DNA from: Tubiluchus corallicola
Lineage: Eukaryota > Priapulida > Priapulimorpha > Priapulimorphida > Tubiluchidae
Reading direction: 5' to 3'
Length of the DNA: 64,000 nt
Assembly (NCBI GenBank): GCA_030141605.1
Contig: JAQGDQ010000018.1
Location: 844,501-908,500, forward strand
The notes under the pieces are model-generated. The model was not told where the DNA came from and searched no databases. It was given only the letters and a program-made list of their open reading frames with translations. Shown in pieces: positions 50,701 to 58,800 of this stretch (positions within the stretch are counted from its first letter, which is position 1; every line of letters begins with the position of its first letter). The position numbers and the translations under genes were made by a program.

Positions 50701-53124
50701 CTAATCTAACCTAGTCACATTTATTATTTTTCAGGAGGCAGTAGATGTTTCCTGTTTAGTCTTTCTCCACAGATTGGTATTTATGACTGTACTGGACTAA
50801 ACGAGAATTATATGTATTTGAATATTAATCAACAGACACTTCCGAATGGGTTGGTATGTACTAGTCTGTTGCTAAAGTACAATTACTTTATCAAGGATTT
50901 AATTTTGTGTGCTACAGATAATTACTTTTGCTTAAAATTTACAATCTTGCATTATGTACCAACTTGGACATTGACTTGTTCTCATGGAGCAAGATCTTGG
51001 AACAACTACGTGATATAAGAAAACTGATTGATTTATTTTCAGAAACACTTTTATCATAGTTACAGCACTAAGGACGCTGTCTTCTTTTGTTGCACTGAAA
51101 AAAGTAACTGGCCGATTCTGCCCGATACTGGCCGATATTGTCCTGACGTATGTGGTCTCCGTATACTAAATCTAAACCAAAAAAGTTTCTCATCAAATCA
51201 GTGTTCTCGCATCCACATAAACAACAAGTACACCGTTTTATGTTATGGGAATCAATGGAAGTTATTCTCCGCATATTTCTGCGTGGAAATCACATAAAAA
51301 TGTTCACAGTGCTTTTTGTATGAGAGATCAACATTCAATTTCCATTTGCACAACAAATGGAAGTTGAATGGTTGGTTCCAAGTGAAATTACTGTAGGTTG
51401 TACTATTGTGGGATGCACATATTATTTTACATGTGCGCAACACATACACAAACAAAGAATTCTCATGATTAAAAAAGATGACATTTTACACTTATTTTAC
51501 TAATGTTCATTTTTAGCAAAGCTTCATCCACATTTCCTAAAGCAAAATCAGACCCAATCTTAAACTGTAGCTCAAAATAATCTACTCTTTAAAATATTGA
51601 AGGAAACTTTCGTGAAAGGATTATTACCACACAAACACAATTTCACGTTTGCGCCACTAGTTTTTTACTGTTACATGCATTTTGCCATTTGCTAGTTAGA
51701 TGGGCACTAGTGCCTGCATTTCGGAAACTCATTGCACAAAAAAACAGGTGCTGTACCTCTCAGTTCAGATGTGTTAGTTTATGACGAACTACACACGTTC
51801 GACAGCTCATGCGTGAGCACAACAGTAAATTTGAAATTTGAATTTTTATCTTAAAACTTGCCTAGTTTTTAGCACAACACACTGAATCTCTTACTTTAGT
51901 GCTGTACTTCAGTTTTTGCTTTCGCTGACATGTGCAATATTTTTGCTGTTTAAAATGACATTACTTTGTGATTTCATGAATAGTTGGGCTTGCCTGCCAT
52001 TAATTGGATTTTTAATCTATTATTAAATTGTCAGAAACACTTTTGCAGTATTAATGGTGTTAAAATCATTCCGTCTTCCTTTAAGTGTTTTCATGGCAAA
52101 CTAAAATTGTGAAAAGAAGCTTGTATTCTTCTGCTGTCCCAACAATAATAACTACTTTCTTTCAATTCCAAAAGTTTTGGTCTAGCTATCAGAAGTGCCC
52201 TGTACTCAGCTCATTTTATTCACGTTGGTTTTTCTCAGTTTTTCATTTTTACCCTGATGATCCCCATACTTTTGCTAGATGGAATAAGTGTGATTTTAGA
52301 AAGACATTTCTACAATTGGAAATCACGGATGGAATGACATGGTTTTAAAGTGGCTTCACAGCGATTCAGTGTGGAATCAATTTAGTGGTGGTTTTGTGTG
52401 AATAAGTGTCCGTAGGCATTAATTTCCATTTATTATTTTATGATAAAATTGATTTCTGCTTTGAAAACTCTCTTAGTTTGTGCTGCATATTTTTGTGTTG
52501 CGAGTTTAGAAATTTCCCAATTATTTTTAGGGGTTCGGTGGCCAGTTTAACTATTTTGGACTGTGGTTGAACAAAGACTATGGTACTGGTCACAGTAAAG
52601 CTGGACCACTTTGCACTACATATAATAGTCCTCAGTTATCACAGCGGACCGATTTTGAAGTTGAGAGTATAGAAATTTGGGGTGTTGGACCTGAATCTAC
52701 AACTGAAATTGTAAGTCCCTCAAGTGAAATTTATAGATTTAGGATTAGGTGTTTTTTTTAAATTACTTTGTTTTAAATTGTTCTTAAATGTTTCTGAGAC
52801 AGCATTTATAATTTAAAACATAATTACTTCAATAGGCCATGCCATAGATATTTAAGAACATCGACAGTTTTCCCCAAAATTTGAAGTACTTGACTGCTGG
52901 AATATATGTTAGTTTTTGCTTTGATATCTATTTCTTGTAGCTTAGCAGGTATGGGATCATAAGTATTTGTTTTCTAGACTGGTGACAAGCCCAGCATACT
53001 CGACATTGACTTAGAAGCTCAGGCTATGCTAGCAATGGTCGGAAAAGGACCACACAGCGAAGGTCTGAGAAACCACGATGCCACTGCACAAAGTCCTGGA
53101 GAAAAAGAACTTCCATTTTTCTAA
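20519..53124 (+). CDS. MEAK7: MEAK7 / TLDC1, TLDc-domain mTOR-associated protein; 10 exons, complete
   Basis: MEAK7 (EAK-7 in worms) is a lysosome-associated protein that in mammals promotes mTOR/S6K2 signalling; TLDc domains can bind the V-ATPase. Exons: 20519-20662, 25978-26073, 27248-27376, 39551-39686, 40739-40890, 46787-46932, 49894-50033, 50735-50853, 52531-52710, 52978-53124. All phases join to 462 residues (human protein about 456). Residues 1-6 are MGKNNS, an N-myristoylation motif as in the human protein. Residues 15-120 form the helical EF-hand-like part, and the TLDc domain spans roughly 232-408: DIPSLLLLN, WRLLFCNRLHGESF, GYVFGGFADCSWEV, CFLFSLSP, QQTLPNGLGFGGQFNYFGLW, CTTYNSPQLS, IEIWGVG. 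The C-terminal SILDIDLEAQAML and HSEGLR also match the family. A CAG acceptor at 20491-20496 suggests a non-coding exon further upstream. Confidence 0.97.
21974..22482 (+). pseudogene. LINE reverse-transcriptase C-terminus (CR1/L2/Jockey-like), truncated
   Basis: Open for 169 codons from just after a TAA to a TAA. It contains LYNSLVLPYLNYCSIIWG, LQRKFLRLMYGL, FMYKCNNRLFPKFF, HNTRCNQYIVPFCRRNTAKH and FQGPKVWNEI. These are the standard thumb/C-terminal words of CR1/L2/Jockey-type LINE reverse transcriptases. The catalytic FADD-type centre, endonuclease and ORF1 are absent, as expected for 5'-truncated insertion. It is in the same orientation as MEAK7, inside intron 1. The frame is intact, suggesting a fairly young copy or luck. 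Confidence 0.88.
22483..22965 (+). mobile_element. 3' UTR and tail of the LINE copy
   Basis: Non-coding sequence following the reverse-transcriptase stop. It ends with GAAATAAATGACTTATGACT, an AATAAA signal plus short TGACTTA repeats typical of CR1/L2-like 3' ends. The exact right edge is approximate. Confidence 0.6.
25978..26073 (+). CDS. MEAK7: MEAK7 exon 2
   Basis: Residues 49-80 beginning LHATKYLSRQYIYRLHDEM. Acceptor CATTGTAG, donor GTACGA, phase 0 at both ends. Confidence 0.93.
26074..27247 (+). other. MEAK7 intron 2
   Basis: 1.2 kb. Contains a pyrimidine-rich, CATC/CACC-rich low-complexity run near 26305-26397. Nothing else is recognised. Confidence 0.85.
26305..26397. repeat. CAT/CACC-rich low-complexity tract
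   Basis: Imperfect TCATCATC, TCACCATC and CCACCATCTCC runs over about 90 bp, resembling a decayed (CAT)n microsatellite. Confidence 0.6.
27248..27376 (+). CDS. MEAK7: MEAK7 exon 3
   Basis: Residues 81-123 beginning VSYEAFVVSLMHILKGS, matching the family's VSQEQF...HLLKGN segment. Acceptor TTTTGTAG, donor GTAAGT. Confidence 0.95.
29424..29436. promoter_or_regulatory. CRE-containing 13-mer in MEAK7 intron 3
   Basis: TGACGTCACGCGT, identical to the word beside the Argonaute 5' end at 12967-12979. Here it sits in a GC-richer patch just before the repeat copy at 29554. It could be an enhancer, a cryptic promoter or part of an inserted element. Confidence 0.35.
29554..29770 (+). repeat. GC-richer dispersed repeat, copy B
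   Basis: Contains TAGCCCAGCTCTTTTTC, CTAAAGAGCT and ATCGAGACCTTTGATATATG in the same order as 18580-18990, but with shorter spacing. AGCTCTTT and AAAGAGCT also form a short stem. Confidence 0.45.
33603..33622. repeat. Perfect 20-bp palindrome
   Basis: GCTAATGAACGTTCATTAGC reads identically on both strands. It has no spacer and is surrounded by ordinary intron sequence. Confidence 0.85.
33774..34020 (+). repeat. Dispersed repeat copy 1 (pair with 51551-51782)
   Basis: Shares GACCCAATCTTAA, TAGCTCAAA, CTACA/TTTAAAATATTGAA, GTTACATGCATTT and GTGCTGTACC in order with the copy in intron 8. This looks like an old mobile-element family within the same gene. Confidence 0.7.
34768..34797. repeat. 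Perfect hairpin with GATAAG in both arms
   Basis: CGCACGATAAGAT, loop CAAA, ATCTTATCGTGCG: thirteen consecutive pairs and a four-base loop. Each arm carries a GATA-factor-type GATAAG word on one strand. Confidence 0.85.
38383..38934 (+). repeat. Two-copy tandem duplication, about 280 bp unit
   Basis: Copy 1 runs from 38383 to about 38660 and copy 2 from about 38664 to 38934. Long shared stretches include TTTTTCTAGCTACATTTGCA, TTGGTGTAATCAGTTTCAG and GAAAATTTGCGTTAGTTATG. Divergence is modest and there is no coding content. Located 600 bp before exon 4. Confidence 0.9.
39551..39686 (+). CDS. MEAK7: MEAK7 exon 4
   Basis: Residues 124-168 beginning LIEEFITGYVKAV, plus one base of an Asp codon. 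Acceptor TTTTTACAG, donor GTGAGC. Preceded by the longest intron (12.2 kb). Confidence 0.94.
39687..40738 (+). other. MEAK7 intron 4
   Basis: 1.05 kb with a (CAT)7 microsatellite at 39778-39798; otherwise plain AT-rich intron. Confidence 0.85.
39778..39798. repeat. (CAT)7 microsatellite
   Basis: Seven uninterrupted CAT units about 90 bp after the exon 4 donor. Confidence 0.9.
40739..40890 (+). CDS. MEAK7: MEAK7 exon 5
   Basis: Residues 169-219, containing FDEESIESWLAKTPLISHMM, the family's I.DWV.R.P....-type segment. Acceptor CATTTTTAG, donor GTATTA. Confidence 0.95.
41046..41420 (+). repeat. Direct repeats containing CCATTTTGAATTCAAGATG
   Basis: Units at 41046-41170 and 41291-41420 share GATCATCA(C/T)GAAACTTTA, ATACTAGAA, GAATTC and CCATTTTGAATTCAAGATG in order. 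A fragment with TATCATGAAACTTTATC lies between them at about 41197. The inner word TTGAATTCAA is palindromic. Confidence 0.75.
41709..41738. repeat. (AT)15 microsatellite
   Basis: Thirty uninterrupted alternating A/T bases in MEAK7 intron 5. Confidence 0.95.
42284..42357 (+). repeat. 37-bp tandem duplication
   Basis: Two copies beginning TACATATTGCAAAAATTTCA, at 42284 and 42321, with one clear mismatch (TACG versus TACC). Confidence 0.9.
43787..44275 (-). pseudogene. LINE reverse-transcriptase C-terminus fragment with (AT)n tail
   Basis: On the minus strand a frame open from 44275 to the stop at 44042 reads FPNPIVNSRTSNLKQFRI, HYGTNSIIKQAILLWNSLS and VKQI, the end of a CR1/L2-like reverse transcriptase. 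About 230 bp of 3' UTR follow and end GGCAAATAAAGATT with an (AT)11 tail at 43787-43808. The element is truncated, opposite in orientation to MEAK7, and probably of another subfamily than the 21974 copy because the tails differ. Confidence 0.75.
43884..43937 (-). repeat. 27-bp tandem duplicate inside the LINE 3' UTR
   Basis: Two adjacent copies of AATAAAAACTTACACTGCTA followed by ATGGCAA (plus-strand reading). Confidence 0.9.
44364..45010 (+). repeat. Diverged tandem array, three units
   Basis: Three cycles of the pattern GAGGAATTAGA...TGTCACCTATT...ACATTGACAAAA followed by a purine-rich GGGAGGAAGA...CCAGGAT block, anchored at about 44364, 44719 and 44962. Units are unequal in length, so the array has suffered indels. 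No coding frame persists across it. Confidence 0.6.
46787..46932 (+). CDS. MEAK7: MEAK7 exon 6 (TLDc start)
   Basis: Residues 220-267 plus two bases of Arg 268. Opens the TLDc domain: DIPSLLLLNHHIP and KWRLLFCN. Acceptor TTTCTTACAG, donor GTAAGC. Confidence 0.96.
46933..49893 (+). other. MEAK7 intron 6, 3 kb
   Basis: AT-rich. It contains one open stretch of 128 codons at 49180-49566, described separately, and nothing else recognisable. Confidence 0.8.
49180..49566 (+). other. Unrecognised 128-codon open stretch in MEAK7 intron 6
   Basis: Open for 128 codons in the MEAK7 sense, with a hydrophobic N-terminal half and a C-terminal half with mixed composition (LTARKSNYMLIS, FSRVVEHRTDAFN). The translation resembles no family I know, the apparent start is not ATG, and there is no conserved splice context. 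Chance or a dead mobile-element fragment is more likely than a gene. Confidence 0.15.
49894..50033 (+). CDS. MEAK7: MEAK7 exon 7 (TLDc)
   Basis: Residues 268-314 plus one base of Gly 315, including LHGESFSTLVKHI and GYVFGGFADCSWEV, the core TLDc FGGFA motif. Acceptor TTTTTATAG, donor GTAAGA. Confidence 0.97.
50034..50734 (+). other. MEAK7 intron 7
   Basis: 0.7 kb. Its end contains a LINE/SINE-like tail at 50686-50713; the rest is plain. Confidence 0.85.
50686..50713 (+). mobile_element. LINE/SINE-type 3' tail
   Basis: CATAAATAAAATGAATCTAA followed by TCTAACCTA: AATAAA plus reiterated ATCTAA units, as seen at 3' ends of many non-LTR elements. It sits about 20 bp before the exon 8 acceptor and may overlap the branch-site region. 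Confidence 0.4.
50735..50853 (+). CDS. MEAK7: MEAK7 exon 8 (TLDc)
   Basis: Residues 315-354: GSRCFLFSL, ENYMYLN and QQTLPNGL. Acceptor ATTTTTCAG, donor GTATGT. A LINE/SINE-like tail lies about 20 bp upstream of the acceptor. Confidence 0.97.
50854..52530 (+). other. MEAK7 intron 8
   Basis: 1.7 kb, containing the dispersed repeat copy at 51551-51782. An 87-codon open stretch at 52085-52348 matches nothing known to me. Confidence 0.8.
51551..51782 (+). repeat. Dispersed repeat copy 2 (pair with 33774-34020)
   Basis: Same ordered words as the intron 3 copy (GACCCAATCTTAAACTGTAG, TTACATGCATTTTGCC, GATGGGCACTAGTGCC, GGTGCTGTACC) with many substitutions and small indels. Confidence 0.7.
52531..52710 (+). 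CDS. MEAK7: MEAK7 exon 9 (TLDc end)
   Basis: Residues 355-414: GFGGQFNYFGLWLNKDYGTG, CTTYNSPQLS and IEIWGVG, the end of TLDc. Acceptor TTATTTTTAG, donor GTAAGT, phase 0. Confidence 0.97.
52978..53124 (+). CDS. MEAK7: MEAK7 exon 10 (C-terminus and stop)
   Basis: Residues 415-462 and TAA: KPSILDIDLEAQAMLAMVG, HSEGLR, ending ELPFF. Acceptor GTTTTCTAG. The human protein has the same SILDADPEAQALL and SEGLRE words. Confidence 0.97.
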   Translation, partial: TGDKPSILDIDLEAQAMLAMVGKGPHSEGLRNHDATAQSPGEKELPFF

Positions 53125-53361
53125 CAATTATTTACAGTTTTTTATGTAAAAAGAAAGCCGTGCTACTAACATTCCTGTCACATAAAAATATAAGTTTAAA
53201 TTAGTTTTAAATAGTTTCTACAGTTTCGTCTTCATTATAATTTATATTTTGTAATTACGTTTTAAAAATCTCGTATGTTCAAATGTCTAGCTGTGGTTTA
53301 AATTTTTGGACAGGTTTAGTTTCATAAAAATTGAAATTGATGATGTATTATTTTGAACGAA

Positions 53362-53367
53362 AATAAA
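53362..53367 (+). terminator. Candidate MEAK7 poly(A) signal
   Basis: First canonical AATAAA after the stop, 238 bp downstream. Another AATAAA occurs near 54044. Confidence 0.5.
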
Positions 53368-54639
53368 TACATGTATTTAACTTCTAGATTTCTTTCTAAT
53401 TTTAAATGCTCACAAAATATACAGTAATATTGTGCTTTTCCTAAGTTATTTGCATTTTAGCTCTCTATAATACAATTTCTTTTTCATTATTTAGGGTGTA
53501 TAACTCTGATGTCGCTGAATTATATAATTGAATTTGGATAAATTTTACTTTGTTGCCAATTTTGCTTACATACAAAATCTGGCTTGGTCAAACTCTGGCC
53601 ATGCACTAGGTGTATGATATTTAATGTATGTTTGTTAATGTTCAGTATTTTTTAATTTTCAGTGAAATATTTCCTAACATTCAAACTTTTTTTGTAACTG
53701 CTGTAAATATATTTAATTTAATTTAGGGTTTGAGTTTGCACAATACTTTGCTATAGAAACTGAAATGCTGCACTGATTTTAATCGTAGCATTGTGTTAAC
53801 TTGTTATTTTTTACTAAATTTAAGATCTATCAAAGATAATTACGTACTCAAACTTCTAATTGAATAACTATTGTATTTGTTTAATAATTAAGATTTTACT
53901 GTAGACCTACAATTTTTTAATTAGCTAATTTTTATTCTGGGAAAACAGTGTGATATTGATCTCTAAATTAAATGATTTTGCATTTGGTGTAAGATTTTCA
54001 CCAAATATAGTTATGTGATGTTGTGTGGCTGTTAAGTGTTTAAATAAAATTTAAATTATTAGGCAGTCGATGCTCTTCAAAGGCATTTTATAGTTAAGTT
54101 GCTTTTTAAATCTGAATTAGGTTGATTTTGGTTTTTTTGAGGCTAATGACTATTTTTATTAGCCAAAGCATGTAGGCATAATAACATACTCTACATATAC
54201 AAATAATACAAAGGAGGAATATATAAACAACACAGTTTCAAAGGTACCTGAAAAGGTTTAGGACACTATGAGAGTAGACTACGTTGAGTAGCTAACGAAC
54301 AAATAGGTACTAGAGGCTCCTCAAATTATTATTATAGTAGCATACAAGCATTACTGTAATAAGACTTCTGTATTTTAATCTACTTATAAATTGTTTTAAT
54401 ATAAAATTCAAACTTCTGATTTTTCTTGCTCTATTTACTGTTGTCAAGACTATGTTGACCGTTAATAATAAAAATTCATCGTTGGTCACTAGAGAAATTT
54501 TAGACAATAATCACAAAAATTCCAAAAGATCTATAAGATCAGAATATTTCTAAAGTGTTTTTGCATTTAATATATTGCCTAGATTCATTTCAGACCAATC
54601 AGTGATTTATTTCACAATAGATGGCACAACAAGTTATCA

Positions 54640-54960
54640 ACAGTAAATCGTATCTGCGATAACTTTTTCATCCGCATCCGGTGCGCATTTGCCCGCAGTC
54701 CTACCCGTAGCGGATCTGGGTACAATCTGCACCGTAGCGTTTGTCTGCTAATCTCTGCTGTAACCATTACGCAAGTTAGTGGTTAGGCCATAATCTACGG
54801 CAGTGCAGCCGATCGACTATTGTTCCGATCCGCAAAAAATTTCTCCGCAAAGTTGAGATGCGCACCACTCATTTTGTTACTAACACCGATCCGCGAATTT
54901 ACTAAATTAATACTACGGCGCGATCGCTTAAACCGCATCCTGCTTACATGGCTATTTTGA
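54640..54960. repeat. CpG-richer block with recurring ATCCGC/GCGGAT words
   Basis: In otherwise AT-rich DNA it contains CATCCGCATCC, TAGCGGATCT, CCGATCCGCAAAA, CCGATCCGCGAAT and ACCGCATCC. Related words (TTATCCGCATC, CATCGGATGCG, CTGATCCGTG) recur at 55540-55625 and CCGATCCGAC near 58745. A dispersed element is the simplest reading; family unknown. Confidence 0.45.
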
Positions 54961-55149
54961 TTTCAAATCTGCATATAATCTGCTTTTTTACCTAGCTTTG
55001 GTTTAAAAAAAATAAAAATATGTTAAATCAGTTGAAACTGCACCCTATTGCTGTGTGTCCCGTAGCTAGTTTGATTTTCTTTGATAATATTATTGATTAA
55101 TTGCACCTGTAAGATAGAATATTAGAATATTTTCGATTTTACATTATTG

Positions 55150-55282
55150 TGGTATAGTGTGGGTGGTGTGGTCTGTTGCTCTATGGTGTTGGAGGTGTGG
55201 TGTGGTGCGAGTAGTGTGTTGTGAGTGGTGCAGCAGGTTGATGTGGTGTGGGTGGTGTGTTGTGAGTGGGGTGATGTGGGTT
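55150..55282 (+). repeat. GT/GGTG-rich minisatellite-like tract
   Basis: Irregular repeats of GTGGTGTG with GTGTTGTGAGTGG occurring twice. Strongly G+T on the plus strand for about 130 bp, 500 bp upstream of the C5orf22 start. Confidence 0.8.
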
Positions 55283-55795
55283 ATTCTTGTGAGTTTATGT
55301 GCAAAATTCTTTTGCGGGGTGTCGCTAGTTTTTGTATTATTTCAACATCAGCATTTTTAATAGCAAATAAAGATTTTAGTAGTACAGTAGTGTGTTCAAT
55401 AAATTTTAAGGATTTGTGAAGTTGATTATTGTTTTCATTTCGTTGTTATCCAACCTGGTAAGCTTGTGATGAGTGTCAATCTGTCGTTTACTTCCGCGAC
55501 GAGCGCATTGTTATTCAACATTAACGAAAATTCATGTCTACAGCATCGGATGCGCCAAATTTGTTATCCGCATCTGTTCCCCGACTTATTTTAAAAATCC
55601 AGTCCGCTCATCACTGATCCGTGTGTTAGCGGCCAAAAAGGAAAGCACGTGTTTGTGCCAGAATTACTTAATTTTTGTTTAAAACGGAAATTAAATACTT
55701 AAACTATTTTCATAATAAAATCCTTGCATTTTTTTATATTCTTCGTTTTAAGTGGTAGAAAGTTAGTACTAAGTTACGTGTATAATAGTATAAAA

Positions 55796-55828
55796 ATGCG
55801 TGTTTTCATTGTGGAAAATCACAATGAG
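55796..55828 (+). CDS. C5orf22: C5orf22 exon 1 (33 nt, start codon)
   Basis: [11 protein letters not shown], donor GTTAGT, phase 0, joining directly to [10 protein letters not shown]. The family reads VWVVEDHQEVLPFIYRAIG here, so this short exon is well supported even though it is only 11 codons. Confidence 0.93.
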
Positions 55829-58800
55829 GTTAGTTTTGCTTTTAACTAATAATGTAATATTTAGTAATAAAAAGCTTAAGTTCAATGTTTAGGGTTATAG
55901 TCCTTTTTTGCGCCATATATTCTACGGTTATCTTGTTTCGGATATTTGGAAAGACCAAAAGTAATTTTTGGCAGTACCCTTATACTACAGAATTGGTTCA
56001 GTGTTTACAGTTTCCTCGTGACATGATACTGTTAAGTTCAACGTTACCACTAACTGTGGAACCTTACAGTCATCACAAGCTTTAGTTTAATTGTGGGGAA
56101 TTTATTACTTAACAGTCAAATTTTCACAGTAATGAATGTACAAATTTAATAATGATGGTAACTCGGTGCATTGGTATTTTTTATTTTTTTGTTGTGTGAC
56201 TACGTTAATGTCAATATAACTGATTTTTGACGAGATTATCAAGTCTTATTGTGACAATTTCTTCACTTTTTTAGATTTGTTTAAAATGTCATTTTTGTTA
56301 AGGAAGCATAACAATTCATATTTTTAACTAATTAATGAAAGATAATTTTATTTCTGTATGCTTGATTTTTCTTTTTTCAATTGAAATGAATAAACCAACA
56401 TGCAAACAAGTAACTGTAAGCACTGTCACAGGGCAATAATCATTAAAACAGGTACAACTCGAGCAGCTTCAGCAATTAGTGTCCAAACTCTTATCACCAG
56501 ACCATTTTTATTTATCTGTATGGCTGAATATTAATGCATCTTGGCTACCACTGTGTAAAATAATAAGTCTGCTTGTTAGAGTTTGGCTATCAAGTTACTT
56601 CAAAGTGCTAAATATAAACTGTGCCGAGTGCCAAACTCACAAGTAAATTAAATGCTTTGAGAGGCTCACTTTTACTTTTACAGATTTTCAGAATTTTAAC
56701 CTTTCTAATCAATAATTATAGTGATTTCAAAAGATTTGTTTTCTTTTTGACATAGTTAGCCCAAATAATGACAAACATTTGCACTGGTATTTACAGACGA
56801 CTTTATCATTAACAGTCACTATCAGATTGTTTCATTAAGAGTCTGGTAGCTGCACTCATATCTGATAACTACTAGGGTATATCGAGTTGCCAGTTAGCTT
56901 GGGCGACTGCAGGTCATTTTCTTTGCGTAATAGAAACGGCTGTATAAACTGTGAATGTGGTCAACGATTGGTAGGCAAATAAAAAATTTTTCTTTGATAA
57001 ATGCAAAAAAATCAATTGAGCCAGCAGGATAATTGATTGAGTGCTTACTTAAGATCTGCTTAAGATTTGTTAAGGGGGGGGGGCATATGCTCATATGTGT
57101 GATGCATGTGCATCCAAAAATATGGCTGCCAAATTGCATCTGTCAGCTCAGTGTCTCATCTTAGTACGTTATTCTTTATAATGAACTAGATCCAGAGCTA
57201 CCACAATTTATGTCATGATTTTAAGTGCTGTGGTAAAAAATAGTGTCAAAATTAATTAGGCCTTTACCTGTAGTTTTACAAAGTGCATGTTGCTATTTTT
57301 AGGTGCTACCACACATATACAAGGCTATTGGACAAAAAAAGCTGGCGTTTGAGGGGATTACCATGGTTCATTTTGACTCACACCCAGATTTGATGGTACC
57401 TCATGATTATCAAGCTGATGACGTTTTTCAGAAACAAAAACTATTTGAGTATGTAAATACTGTATAATTAATACAATAAAGTACACTATATATTACGGAA
57501 AAAACTGAAATCTTTATAACCAGAATTTTTTGCACTTTCCTTACTTAGTGTGCATTTTGCTTTGTTTTCTTTTCTAATTTTTTATTTAAAAGTCGTGCAC
57601 TGAAGAAAAGACGTAAACTGGTACTCCTTGTATTTAATGGTACATGTTAAAGTTTTTAAACATCCTATTGGGATTTTTTTCTGCTCTGACAGCATTTACA
57701 AATTAGTAAAGAATACTTTATTTCTGAAAAAAACTTCTAACAAAACTCTGCTATCAAACATACACCGATTTAAATGAATTGTAATTTCTCTGAATCTGCC
57801 GCTCAAACCGCTCAGCTAAGCAATGGTGTTTTTGCCTTCATGATTCACAAAGGATTCGAATTCAGAAGTTTCTCCAGGCGTGTTCCTGGAAGGGAGAGGC
57901 TAAGAAAGCAGCTTTTGCATAAGTGCTTAACAAGATAGATGAGTCAAGAGATAGACCCATCTAAACTCCAACGGTCTTGGATGACTGAATCTTTCTTATT
58001 TATAGTGTATGTACGGATTGCTGGTTGAGTAGCATTAATGTTAAATGTGGACAAGAAGTTACAATTCTGAATTCAAGACTAAATGATGATTAATTTACAT
58101 TTCAGCATTTTATAGTAAATCTTGGTATTTATACCAAATTTAACAGTACTTTAATTTTTAGCTTGTTACATTTGCATGTACAAGTAAGGAAGCTGATTGT
58201 TAACTTAAATATGTAAGTGTTATTTTTGTAGGGCTATACAAATAAGTGATTGGATTTTACCTGCTGTGTTTGCTGGTCACATTAATAAAATAATATGGAT
58301 AAAACCACCATGGGCAATTCAGCTGCCAGAAGGAAAATTACAGTTCTTTGTTGGCAAAGATAAAGAATCTGGTTGCATTCGGTATGATAGTGAAAAATAT
58401 TTTTAAAACTTTTAAACTACTGCACTTTGGCCATCTCAATATTTCTTGTACATAATTTTTGTTGCTTAGTTTATTTAATTCATTGCCATTGCATGCTGTA
58501 TTAAAATGTACAAGTAGTCATCAACTTGTGATCATTGCAACTTGCGACTGTTCAGCTTTATGTCCCGACTGCAACTAAGTTAATTAATTATACAAAACTG
58601 ACAATAACTTATCTTTCCTTCTATTTTTAAAACAAATTTTAGATTGCTATCTGTTTTGATAACTTCATCATAGGCACCGCTATAGTAAGTGCGCATAATT
58701 GCATACGCACGTCTTGCGTGTAGGTTTGCACAGCTTAAATATACCGATCCGACATACGTCCAATTTGTGTTACGGCCAATGCACCAGAACCGATTGTGGT

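Larger units (their letters stand above)
53125..55795. other. Intergenic spacer between MEAK7 and C5orf22
   Basis: 2.7 kb including the MEAK7 3' UTR on the left and the presumed C5orf22 promoter on the right. It holds a block with many ATCCGC words at 54640-54960, a GT-rich minisatellite at 55150-55282 and another CpG-richer patch at 55480-55660. No ORF is convincing. Confidence 0.75.

Noticed and set aside
52085-52348. 87-codon open stretch in MEAK7 intron 8
   Set aside because: No family resemblance and no splice context; treated as intron noise.
57780-57990. tRNA-like impression (GATTCGAATTC near 57852)
   Set aside because: No acceptor stem or anticodon arm can be folded around it.
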